5,264 nt of DNA, taken from Afipia sp. GTDB lineage: Bacteria; Pseudomonadota; Alphaproteobacteria; Rhizobiales; Xanthobacteraceae. Below the pieces are notes generated by a model. That model did no database searches and was not told the DNA's origin. It saw only the letters and a program-made list of their open reading frames with translations. The stretch spans positions 1 to 5,264 of the forward strand of contig JAGVII010000172.1 in assembly GCA_020056155.1 (NCBI GenBank), in the 5' to 3' direction. The position numbers and the translations under genes were made by a program. Shown here piece after piece: positions 1 through 5,264 of the stretch. Each line of letters begins with the position of its first letter. The first letter of the stretch is position 1.

Positions 1-822
1 GCCGATATAGGCCGCGAACAGCACCGTTCCGGATTGCACCGCGCCGAGATAGGCCGAGTTCGCGATCTCGAAGTTGATGGCGGCGAGCGCGCCCGCGATC
101 CCGGCAAAGAAACCCGCGAAGCAGAACGCGATGTAGCGGACCACATGCGGATCGTAGCCGACGAACTGCACACGCTCCGGATTGTCGCGCACCGCGTTGC
201 ACATCCGTCCCAGCGGGGTGCGGGTGAGGGCGTACATCGCGATCATGCAGATCAGCGTCCACGCCGCGACCAGATAGTAGATCTGGATCTGCGGGCCGAA
301 GTTCCAGCCGAAGAAGCTCAGGAGCTTGGTGCGGTTGGCGGAAATGCCGGCTTCGCCGCCGAAGAACGTCCGCAGGATCAGCGCCGAAGAGGCGACCAGT
401 TCGGCGACGCCGAGCGAGATCATGGCGAAGGCGGTGCCTGAGCGTTGCGTCGACACCCATCCGAGCAGGATCGCGAAGGCGAGGCCGGTCAGCCCGCCGA
501 TCAGGGGCACCAGCGGCAGCGGGATCGCCCACTTGTTGGCGCCGAGGATGTTGATGGCGTGAATGACGAGGAAGCCGCCGAGGCCGTAGTAGACCGCGTG
601 GCCGAACGACAGCATGCCGGTCTGGCCGAGCAGGATGTTGTAGGACAGCGCAAAGATGATCGAGATGCCGATCAGGCTGAACGTTGTCAGGGCGCCGCCT
701 GAGCCGAAGACCTTCGGCAGCACCAGCAGGAAGATCGCGACCGCGGCCCACAGCCCATAGAACTTGAGATTGTCGGCGGCGGTCGGCGGCGGCGGCGCGG
801 CGCGTGAAGTGATATCGCTCAT
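1..822 (-). CDS. livM: Branched-chain amino acid-type ABC transporter permease LivM (C-terminus cut by the window edge)
   Basis: One of the two inner-membrane permease subunits of a HAAT-family importer; it pairs with LivH to form the channel that receives solute from the periplasmic binding protein. The frame is open from the ATG at 822 to base 1 (274 codons, no stop), so the end lies outside; family members are usually about 300-350 residues. The N-terminus is short, cytoplasmic and proline-rich (PPPP at residues 10-13), followed by hydrophobic segments from about residue 23. Residues 64-84 carry the LivM-type stretch GQTGMLSFGHAVYYGLGGF. The cytoplasmic coupling (EAA-like) loop that contacts the ATPase lies at about 201-223, with TPLGRMCNAVRDNPERVQFVGY. 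The start overlaps the livH stop as ATGA, which implies translational coupling. GGGGA lies ten bases upstream. Family is certain; the transported solute is not shown by this subunit. Confidence 0.95.
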   Translation of the reverse strand, partial: MSDITSRAAPPPPTAADNLKFYGLWAAVAIFLLVLPKVFGSGGALTTFSLIGISIIFALSYNILLGQTGMLSFGHAVYYGLGGFLVIHAINILGANKWAIPLPLVPLIGGLTGLAFAILLGWVSTQRSGTAFAMISLGVAELVASSALILRTFFGGEAGISANRTKLLSFFGWNFGPQIQIYYLVAAWTLICMIAMYALTRTPLGRMCNAVRDNPERVQFVGYDPHVVRYIAFCFAGFFAGIAGALAAINFEIANSAYLGAVQSGTVLFAAYIG

Positions 823-1766
823 GTTTCACGCGTCCCCAAAAGGCCCATCGGGCGGAACGCCAGGATCAGCACCAGCAGTACGTAGGGCATGATCGGCGCG
901 ATCTGCGCGACGGTGACGTTCCAGATGTCCGAGAGCCAGGTGCTGGCATATTCGGGGCTCAGCGGACCGAAGACTTCGGACAGCGATCCGTTCATGGCCA
1001 CCGCAAACGTCTGCACAAGCCCGATCAGCAATGACGCAATGAACGCGCCCGGCAGCGAGCCGAGACCGCCGACCACGACCACCACGAACAGGATCGGCCC
1101 AAGCAGCGCCGCCATGCTCGACTGGGTCACCAGCGCGGGCCCGGCAATGACGCCCGCCACCGCGGCGAGCGCGGTGCCGACGCCGAACACCAGCATGAAG
1201 ATGCGTCCGACGTTATGGCCGAGATGACCGACCATATGCGGATGGGTGAGCGCCGCCTGTACGATCATGCCGATACGCGTTTTCTTCAGCACGATCAGAA
1301 GACCGGCGAAGATGGCGACCGAGACCAGCAGCATGAACAGCTTGTAGGCAGGGTAGTTGGTCGAGAAAATCGTGAACGCGGGAAAGTTCAAGGCCTCGGG
1401 CACGCGAAAATCAACCGGGCTTTTGCCCCAGATGATCTGCACGACCTCTTCGATGGCGAAGGCGAGGCCGAAGGTGAACAGCAGTTCGGCGACATGGCCG
1501 TTCTTGTGGACCCGGCGCAGGCCGTAGCGCTCGACGGCAGCGCCGATCAGTCCCGCCAGAATGGGAGCGATCAGCAGCGCCGGCCAGAACCCGAACCAGC
1601 GGCTGATCTGAAAACCGAAGAACGCGCCGAGCATATAGAAGCTCGCATGCGCGAAGTTCAGCACGCCGAGCATGCTGAAGATGACGGTGAGACCGCTCGC
1701 CATCAGGAACAGCAGCATCCCGTACTGGATACCGTTCAGTGTGGAAATAACAATAAGTTCTAGCAC
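819..1766 (-). CDS. livH: Branched-chain amino acid-type ABC transporter permease LivH
   Basis: The second inner-membrane permease subunit of the HAAT importer, 315 residues and full length for the family. It is highly hydrophobic, with about eight predicted membrane segments. Diagnostic stretches are GVLNFAHASFYMLGA (34-48), HVAELLFTFGLAF (91-103) and the coupling loop TRIGMIVQAALTHPHMVGH starting at residue 163. The C-terminus FRPMGLLG is also typical. The start is GTG at 1766: the protein then begins MLELIVISTLNGIQYG, as LivH proteins do, and GGGGGGAG lies ten bases upstream, with a second G-run closer in. It follows the binding-protein gene after 98 bases containing a hairpin, and overlaps livM by four bases. 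The coupling loop is histidine-rich (H175, H177, H181, H184); I draw no functional conclusion from that. Substrate class is inferred from family only. Confidence 0.96.
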   Translation of the reverse strand: MLELIVISTLNGIQYGMLLFLMASGLTVIFSMLGVLNFAHASFYMLGAFFGFQISRWFGFWPALLIAPILAGLIGAAVERYGLRRVHKNGHVAELLFTFGLAFAIEEVVQIIWGKSPVDFRVPEALNFPAFTIFSTNYPAYKLFMLLVSVAIFAGLLIVLKKTRIGMIVQAALTHPHMVGHLGHNVGRIFMLVFGVGTALAAVAGVIAGPALVTQSSMAALLGPILFVVVVVGGLGSLPGAFIASLLIGLVQTFAVAMNGSLSEVFGPLSPEYASTWLSDIWNVTVAQIAPIMPYVLLVLILAFRPMGLLGTRET

Positions 1767-1800
1767 GACCCCAGCACTCCCCCCGGATACGTGAAGGTCC

Positions 1801-1828
1801 GTTCACCCCGGCCGGAGCCGGGGCGAAC
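1801..1828 (-). promoter_or_regulatory. Intercistronic hairpin between the binding-protein gene and livH
   Basis: Arms 1801-1812 and 1817-1828 form a 12-pair stem around a four-base loop. Read as minus-strand RNA the loop is UCCG closed by C-G, a member of the very stable UNCG tetraloop class, and the one imperfect position is a G-U wobble; read as plus-strand RNA that position would be an A-C mismatch. The structure therefore fits the operon transcript. No U-tract follows, so it is not a standard terminator. In ABC importer operons such hairpins commonly protect the upstream binding-protein message or limit expression of the permeases; that role is inferred here. It could also be one copy of a dispersed palindromic repeat. 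Confidence 0.75.
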
Positions 1829-1864
1829 ACGTCAGTTGGTGAAAAACCAGCCTGTAGTGACCTC

Positions 1865-3097
1865 TTATGGACGGGTCATCTTGCAGGTGGTGGGCAGCAT
1901 GGTCTGGTCGGTTTCGATCTTGGCCGCACCCTTCCAGCCCCAGCCGGTCTTTTCCTCGTCGAACGGCTCATTGTTCTTCAATTCACCGAACTGCGCGATG
2001 TACATCGGCTGGAAGAACTGGTGATCGTCCTTGCGCATGATGCCTTCGCCGCCATTGAAGACGTCATACTTCATGCCTTCGAGGGCTGCGGCAACCTTCA
2101 CGGGGTCAACCGACTTTGCCTTCTCGGCGGCGAGGGCGAACATCCGCATCTGGTTGACGGCGCGCGGATAGAACAGGCTGAAGCCGTACTTCGCGCGCAG
2201 CGCCTTTTCGAACGCCATCGAGGAGTCGTGCTTGATGTTTGGATAGCCTTCCGCGATCTGGAACACCTGGTCGTTGAGGTTGGCCTGCTTGATCGCGGTC
2301 GGACCACCGGTGCCGCCCGCATAGTAGGTAAACCAGTTCACCTTCAGGCCAGAGTCCGCCGCCGCCTTCAGCAACAGCGCGAAGTCCTGACCCCAGTTGC
2401 CGGTGATGACGCTGTCGGCTCCAGAGGCCTTGATTTTTGCGATGTAGGGCGAGAAGTCCTGGACCTTCAGCAGCGGGTGCTTTTCGTCGCCGACGATCTG
2501 GATGTCGGGACGCTTTTCCTTCAGCATCGCGATCGCCGCGGTGCGGACTGATTCACCGAACGAGTAGTCCTGGTTGATGAGATAGATCTTCTTCACCTGC
2601 GGCTGGGTCTTCATGTAGTTGGTCAGCGCAGCCATCTTGATGTCGGAGTTTGCATCCCAGCGGAAGTGCCAGTAGCTGCACTTGTCGTTGGTGAAACTCG
2701 GATCGACCGCGGCGTAGTTGAAGAACAGCACTTCCTTGCCGGGGTTTCGTTCGTTGTACTTGTTGACGAAGTCGATCAGCGCGCCCGCCACCGCCGAGCC
2801 GTTGCCCTGCGTGAGATAACGGATGCCCGAGTCGATCGCCTTCTGGGCCTGGATCAGGCTTTCCTGCGGATTGACCTTGTTGTCGAACGGGACGATTTCG
2901 ACCTTCTTGCCGCCGATGCCGCCCTTGGCGTTCACTTCGTCGGCCAGATACTGGAACGTCTTGAGTCCGATTTCGCCGACGCTGGCGCCGCCGCCGGACA
3001 GCGGATCGATATAGGCAATCTTCAAAGTGTCCTGCGCCATCGCCGCTCCGCCCAGCATGGGAAGCGCGACCGCCACGGCCATCATCAATTTACGCAT
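1865..3097 (-). CDS. Periplasmic substrate-binding protein of a branched-chain amino acid-type ABC transporter
   Basis: A type I periplasmic binding protein (LivJ/LivK-like, HAAT family) of 410 residues, slightly longer than the classic ~370. It captures solute in the periplasm and delivers it to LivH/LivM. Residues 1-21 are a Sec signal peptide: MRK, a hydrophobic core, then cleavage predicted after AMA before Q22. The mature protein opens with LKIAYIDPLSGGGASVGE, the usual first strand and P-loop-like turn, and NAKGGIGGKKVEIVPFD (56-72) is typical of the family. The mature chain has only two cysteines, C140 and C405, which could form a disulfide. The start is well supported: AGGGAG sits six bases before the ATG. 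It is the first gene of the operon and is divergent from fcl. The ligand cannot be assigned: related proteins in this bacterial group bind amino acids, aromatic acids or other small carboxylates, and I cannot align the amino-acid-contacting residues with confidence. Confidence 0.95.
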   Translation of the reverse strand: MRKLMMAVAVALPMLGGAAMAQDTLKIAYIDPLSGGGASVGEIGLKTFQYLADEVNAKGGIGGKKVEIVPFDNKVNPQESLIQAQKAIDSGIRYLTQGNGSAVAGALIDFVNKYNERNPGKEVLFFNYAAVDPSFTNDKCSYWHFRWDANSDIKMAALTNYMKTQPQVKKIYLINQDYSFGESVRTAAIAMLKEKRPDIQIVGDEKHPLLKVQDFSPYIAKIKASGADSVITGNWGQDFALLLKAAADSGLKVNWFTYYAGGTGGPTAIKQANLNDQVFQIAEGYPNIKHDSSMAFEKALRAKYGFSLFYPRAVNQMRMFALAAEKAKSVDPVKVAAALEGMKYDVFNGGEGIMRKDDHQFFQPMYIAQFGELKNNEPFDEEKTGWGWKGAAKIETDQTMLPTTCKMTRP

Positions 3098-3152
3098 TTT
3101 TATCTCCCTGAATTCTCTTCTGTGATCGGCCTGTTTCTTGTGACTGGACGCT

Positions 3153-3171
3153 CAGGATTTTGGGGATCCTG
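3153..3171 (-). promoter_or_regulatory. Small hairpin in the probable leader of the binding-protein gene
   Basis: Six-base arms CAGGAT (3153-3158) and ATCCTG (3166-3171) enclose a seven-base loop, about 55 bases upstream of the binding-protein start codon. If transcription starts further upstream the arms would pair in the 5' untranslated RNA; alternatively it is a protein-binding dyad. The stem is short and could be chance. Confidence 0.3.
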
Positions 3172-3299
3172 TACCGTCCGGGCCGTTCGTGTGGCGGATT
3201 GTGGTCCAACGCTTCGCAAGCCGCAAGCCCGCTGTTGAAACCTTACGGGGAATGCTTAATCACGGATCGAAAATTGCCGCGTGTTCGCTTTTGCTTGCG

Positions 3300-3309
3300 T
3301 GGCATGCCA
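3300..3309. repeat. Ten-base perfect palindrome TGGCATGCCA
   Basis: A perfect dyad in the divergent intergenic region. Its half-site TGGCA recurs within the larger dyad at 3351-3365 (TGCCTGGCA at 3354-3362), about 54 bases away centre to centre, which hints at two sites for one regulator. A palindrome of this length alone is weak evidence. Confidence 0.35.
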
Positions 3310-3340
3310 TAACCAGAATATGTCGGTTTGTCGCATGGGG

Positions 3341-3372
3341 GGTGCGAACAACCTGCCTGGCAGGTGCGAACA
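3341..3372. repeat. Candidate operator: 7+7 dyad framed by direct repeats, upstream of fcl
   Basis: ACCTGCC (3351-3357), one central base, then GGCAGGT (3359-3365) form a perfect 15-base dyad. It is framed by two identical copies of GGTGCGAACA at 3341-3350 and 3363-3372, whose starts are 22 bases apart, about two helical turns. The core GCGAACA occurs a third time, inverted, at 3282-3288. The block ends about 48 bases before the fcl start, a plausible position for a regulator binding site. The spacing does not match the alphaproteobacterial LexA box (GTTC-N7-GTTC). The regulator is unknown. Confidence 0.5.
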
Positions 3373-3420
3373 GACCGCCCGCCGCGATATGATCCTTCCA
3401 GACTGAGCGTATGATCGCAA

Positions 3421-4371
3421 ATGGCTTCGTTACCGTTTGAACTGAAAGGCAAGCGCGTGTTCGTCGCCGGCCACCGGGGGATGGTGGGCAGCGCCATTGC
3501 GCGCCGGCTCGCCCGCGAGAACGCCGACATCCTGACTGTTTCGCGGGGTGAACTTGATCTGCTGGATCAAGCCGCCGTGAACAGGTGGTTTGCGGCCATG
3601 CGCCCACAGGTTGTATTTCATGCGGCCGCGAAGGTCGGCGGGATCGTCGCCAACAACACCCTGCGCGCCGAGTTCATCTACGAAAATCTCCTGATCGCGA
3701 CCAATGTGATCCATGCGGCGCATGTGCATGGCGTCGAGAAGCTGCTGTTTCTCGGCTCCTCGTGCATCTATCCGAAGCTGGCGCCGCAGCCGCTGCGCGA
3801 GGATTCGCTGCTGACCGACACGCTCGAGCCGACCAACGAGCCCTATGCGATCGCCAAGATCGCCGGCGTCAAGATGGCGGAGGCGTACCGCGCCCAGTAC
3901 GGCAGCGATTTCATCAGCGTCATGCCGACCAATCTCTATGGCCCCGGCGACAACTATCATCCCGAATACAGCCACGTGGTCGCGGCGCTGATCCGCCGCT
4001 TTCACGAAGCGAAGGAAAGCGGCGCGCGCGAGGTCGTGGTGTGGGGCACCGGCACGCCGCGGCGCGAGTTTCTCTATGTCGACGACATGGCCGACGCCTC
4101 GGTCCATCTGATGAAGACCTATTCCGAAGGTGGCCTGATTAATGTCGGAACCGGCGAGGATATTTCCATCGCCGATTTCGCCCGCGTGGTCGCGAAGACC
4201 GTCGGCTATTCCGGCGAGATCGCGTTCGACACCTCGAAGCCGGACGGAACGCCGCGCAAGCTGCTCGATGTCGGCAAGCTCGCGAATTTCGGATGGCGGG
4301 CGACGACGTCGCTCGAGGACGGTATGAAGAAAGCCTATCAGGCCTACCTCACGGAACGCTCGCCGGCTTGA
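3421..4371 (+). CDS. fcl: GDP-L-fucose synthase (GDP-4-keto-6-deoxy-D-mannose 3,5-epimerase/4-reductase)
   Basis: A cytoplasmic extended short-chain dehydrogenase of 316 residues (E. coli Fcl/WcaG is about 321). It converts GDP-4-keto-6-deoxy-D-mannose to GDP-L-fucose with NADPH, supplying fucose for lipopolysaccharide or exopolysaccharide. The Rossmann nucleotide-binding motif is GHRGMVG (17-23). By alignment from memory with E. coli Fcl (constant offset of six), S113, Y142 and K146 are the catalytic triad within GSSCIYP and YAIAK, and C115 and H185 are the epimerase acid/base pair. NLYGPGDNY (171-179) and [15 protein letters not shown] (208-222) are further family signatures, so all key residues are present. 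The ATG at 3421 fits the family N-terminus, although the ribosome binding site is weak (GAG about 13 bases upstream). The usual partner gmd (GDP-mannose dehydratase) is not in the window. Product naming is secure. Confidence 0.96.
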   Translation: MASLPFELKGKRVFVAGHRGMVGSAIARRLARENADILTVSRGELDLLDQAAVNRWFAAMRPQVVFHAAAKVGGIVANNTLRAEFIYENLLIATNVIHAAHVHGVEKLLFLGSSCIYPKLAPQPLREDSLLTDTLEPTNEPYAIAKIAGVKMAEAYRAQYGSDFISVMPTNLYGPGDNYHPEYSHVVAALIRRFHEAKESGAREVVVWGTGTPRREFLYVDDMADASVHLMKTYSEGGLINVGTGEDISIADFARVVAKTVGYSGEIAFDTSKPDGTPRKLLDVGKLANFGWRATTSLEDGMKKAYQAYLTERSPA

Positions 4372-4385
4372 TACGGCCGCGCACC

Positions 4386-4397
4386 GGTTCCGGAACC
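4386..4397. repeat. Twelve-base perfect palindrome GGTTCCGGAACC
   Basis: A perfect DNA dyad 15 bases after the fcl stop and 16 bases upstream of the -35 element of the PRC-barrel promoter. It contains a GGAAC (4392-4396) that is in phase, 21 bases away, with the GGAAC of the promoter. It could be a regulator site or a weak hairpin at the fcl 3' end; there is no T-tract, so it is not a standard terminator. I see no clear terminator for fcl. Confidence 0.4.
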
Positions 4398-4412
4398 ATC
4401 ATCATGTGACAA

Positions 4413-4437
4413 GGAACACGGTCCGCGCTGCGCCGTT
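4413..4437 (+). promoter_or_regulatory. EcfG (general stress response sigma factor) promoter of the PRC-barrel gene
   Basis: GGAAC at 4413-4417 and CGTT at 4434-4437 are separated by exactly 16 bases, matching the alphaproteobacterial EcfG consensus GGAAC-N16/17-CGTT. Transcription would start near 4443-4446, about 25 bases before the PRC-barrel start codon. In these bacteria EcfG is controlled by the PhyR-NepR partner switch, and small PRC-barrel proteins are plausible members of this regulon. The motif and its position are seen directly; use in vivo is inferred. Confidence 0.8.
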
Positions 4438-4443
4438 GTGTCC

Positions 4444-4459
4444 CCATGTTCAAACATGG
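4444..4459 (+). promoter_or_regulatory. Leader hairpin touching the Shine-Dalgarno sequence of the PRC-barrel gene
   Basis: CCATGTT (4444-4450) and AACATGG (4453-4459) are perfect inverted repeats, foldable as a six-pair stem with a TCAA loop. The last two bases of the stem are the first two bases of the ribosome binding site GGAGG (4458-4462). Together with the predicted transcription start near 4444, the leader would be little more than this hairpin plus the start region. It could tune initiation or stabilise the 5' end of the message. Confidence 0.5.
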
Positions 4460-4468
4460 AGGAATGCA

Positions 4469-4828
4469 ATGGCCCAGCAATCGAACGAAACGTCGTCCCT
4501 CATCGGCAGTGACAAGGTCGAGGGAACCGCGGTCTACGGCGCCGACGGCGAAAAGATCGGCTCGATCGAGCGCGTGATGATTCAGAAGACCACCGGCAAG
4601 GTGTCCTATGCCGTTCTCAGCTTCGGCGGTTTCCTCGGCATTGGCGACGATCACTATCCGCTGCCCTGGGCGTCGCTGAAATACAATGTCGAACTCGGCG
4701 GCTATCAGACCATGGTGCCGATCGAGAAGCTGAAGGATGCGCCGCACTACGCAAATGACAGCGACTGGGACTGGGCAAGCGCGACCCGGACCAAGGGTCT
4801 CAGCGATTATTACGGCGTCGTAACGTAA
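4469..4828 (+). CDS. PRC-barrel domain protein, probable general stress protein
   Basis: A 119-residue soluble protein without signal peptide or membrane segment. Residues about 10-90 form a PRC-barrel domain, the small beta-barrel shared with the photosynthetic reaction centre H subunit and RimM: LIGSDKVEGTAVYGADGEKIGSIE, then GKVSYAVLSFGGFLGIGDDHYPLPW and YQTMVPIEKLKDAP. The C-terminus is polar with aromatics (DSDWDWA, DYYGVV). The ATG at 4469 is chosen because GGAGG (4458-4462) is six bases upstream; an in-frame GTG at 4406 would give 21 extra residues but lies upstream of the predicted promoter. The gene is a single-gene unit with an EcfG promoter before it and an intrinsic terminator after it. 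The molecular role of these stand-alone proteins is not well established; the stress link comes from the promoter. Confidence 0.92.
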   Translation: MAQQSNETSSLIGSDKVEGTAVYGADGEKIGSIERVMIQKTTGKVSYAVLSFGGFLGIGDDHYPLPWASLKYNVELGGYQTMVPIEKLKDAPHYANDSDWDWASATRTKGLSDYYGVVT

Positions 4829-4853
4829 ATCACGGCGTATGCTAACGATAATC

Positions 4854-4885
4854 GGGCGCGCGGATGTTCCGCGCGCCCTTGTCTT
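4854..4885 (+). terminator. Intrinsic terminator after the PRC-barrel gene
   Basis: An 11-pair perfect GC-rich stem (4854-4864 with 4868-4878, arm GGGCGCGCGGA) with a three-base loop TGT, followed by TTGTCTT. It starts 25 bases after the PRC-barrel stop codon and is the strongest hairpin in the right half of the window. The T-tract is interrupted by G and C but adequate for a rho-independent terminator. Confidence 0.88.
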
Positions 4886-4911
4886 GAGCAGCGATGCGCT
4901 CCTGGGCCGCG

Positions 4912-5264
4912 ATGAACGACATCCACGATCTCCAGCGGTTTGTCGCGGCGCAGGCGCCGGTCTATCCGCGCGTGGTGTCGGAACTGCGCGCGGGCCGCAA
5001 ACAAAGCCACTGGATGTGGTTCATCTTTCCGCAGATCGAAGGCCTCGGCCACAGCGCAATGGCGCAAAGATACGCGCTTCGCTCCCGCGCGGAGGCGGTG
5101 GCGTATCTCGGCCATCCGGTGCTCGGGCCGCGCCTGCGCGAATGCACGCAGCTGGTGAACGCGGCCGATGGCCGGGACATTCATGCGATTCTGGGTTCGC
5201 CCGACGACATGAAATTCAGATCGTCGATGACGCTGTTTGCCAAAGTCGCTGCCGACGACGCAGA
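4912..5264 (+). CDS. DUF1810 family protein (3' end cut by the window edge)
   Basis: The frame is open from 4888 (a TGA precedes it at 4885-4887) to the window end without a stop; 117 residues are visible of a family length of about 140. The sequence matches the DUF1810 pattern: DLQRFVAAQ (6-14), AGRKQSHWMWFIFPQIEGLG (27-46), HPVLGPRLREC (68-78), DIHAILGSPDDMKFRSSMTLF (89-109). It appears cytoplasmic and has no signal peptide. Its biochemical function is not established. The ATG at 4912 matches where relatives begin (MNDxxDLQRF); an in-frame ATG at 4894 would add six residues (MRSWAA) and has a slightly better-placed GAG upstream, so the start is uncertain. The gene begins immediately after the PRC-barrel terminator, leaving little room for its own promoter; a GATAAT at 4847-4852 resembles a -10 element but has no good -35. 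Confidence 0.85.
   Translation, partial: MNDIHDLQRFVAAQAPVYPRVVSELRAGRKQSHWMWFIFPQIEGLGHSAMAQRYALRSRAEAVAYLGHPVLGPRLRECTQLVNAADGRDIHAILGSPDDMKFRSSMTLFAKVAADDA

Larger units (their letters stand above)
3098..3420. promoter_or_regulatory. Divergent intergenic region between the transporter operon and fcl
   Basis: 323 bases without a credible gene. It must carry promoters for both the minus-strand transporter operon and plus-strand fcl. I found no convincing sigma-70 pair, sigma-54 (GG-N10-GC) or EcfG promoter on either strand. A weak plus-strand candidate is TTGCTT at 3291-3296 with a poor -10 near 3316-3321. It contains the dyads and direct repeats listed separately and is AT-richer than its surroundings around 3245-3275. 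The fcl side lacks a good ribosome binding site; the transporter side has AGGGAG at 3104-3109 on the minus strand. Confidence 0.6.

Noticed and set aside
34..702. Long plus-strand open frames opposite livM
   Set aside because: They lie antisense to a permease with clear family motifs, their translations are Arg/Glu/Asp-rich low-complexity typical of shadow frames in GC-rich DNA, and they have no recognisable domain.
1215..1763. 182-codon plus-strand frame opposite livH
   Set aside because: It is a shadow of the livH reading frame with charged low-complexity composition and no supporting ribosome binding site or motif.
2021..3238. Two large plus-strand frames opposite the binding-protein gene
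   Set aside because: They mirror the codon structure of the secure minus-strand gene; compositions are Arg/Val/Asp-rich and no family is recognisable.
3341..3372. SOS (LexA) box from the repeated GAAC cores
   Set aside because: The two GAAC cores are 18 bases apart, not the seven-base spacing of the alphaproteobacterial LexA site.
3411..3440. Nine-codon mini frame (ATG at 3411) overlapping the fcl start
   Set aside because: It could be a leader peptide, but it has no good ribosome binding site and no attenuator-like structure, so it is probably chance.
3430..4107. 225-codon minus-strand frame opposite fcl
   Set aside because: The plus-strand frame has all Fcl catalytic motifs; the antisense frame shows only shadow composition.
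4406..4468. N-terminal extension of the PRC-barrel protein from the GTG at 4406
   Set aside because: The GTG lies upstream of the predicted promoter and lacks a ribosome binding site, whereas the ATG at 4469 has GGAGG at ideal spacing and matches the domain start.
4349..5184. Minus-strand frames opposite the PRC-barrel and DUF1810 genes
   Set aside because: They run across the terminator or oppose genes with recognisable domains; no motif or start signal supports them.

Overview
The window looks like chromosomal DNA of a GC-rich alphaproteobacterium. Protein style and gene content suggest the Bradyrhizobium / Rhodopseudomonas / Afipia / Nitrobacter group (Nitrobacteraceae). This is inferred from the LivH/LivM/binding-protein sequences, the PRC-barrel protein and an EcfG-type stress promoter; there is no marker gene. 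I see no mobile element, CRISPR array, tRNA or rRNA, and no undescribed multi-gene system. The notable signals are regulatory.

Left part (1-3097, minus strand): a branched-chain amino acid-type (HAAT family) ABC importer operon. It is transcribed right to left as periplasmic substrate-binding protein (1865-3097), permease LivH (819-1766) and permease LivM (from 822, running off the left edge). livH and livM overlap by ATGA. The 98-base gap between the binding-protein gene and livH holds a strong hairpin with a UCCG tetraloop and no U-tract, which may set different expression levels for the binding protein and the membrane subunits. The ATPase genes (livG/livF) are expected beyond the left edge.

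Middle (3098-3420): a 323-base divergent intergenic region. It contains a perfect 7+7 dyad flanked by two GGTGCGAACA direct repeats 22 bases apart, a second 10-base palindrome, and a small hairpin in the probable leader of the binding-protein gene.

Right part (3421-5264, plus strand): GDP-L-fucose synthase (fcl), a 119-residue PRC-barrel protein, and the start of a DUF1810 family gene cut by the right edge. The PRC-barrel gene appears to be its own unit. It has a near-ideal EcfG promoter (GGAAC-N16-CGTT), a short leader that is largely a hairpin touching the Shine-Dalgarno sequence, and a strong intrinsic terminator. This places it, by inference, in the PhyR-NepR-EcfG general stress regulon. 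The DUF1810 gene begins almost directly after that terminator.

Functionally these are separate units: solute uptake, activated-sugar synthesis for surface polysaccharide, and a stress-linked small protein.
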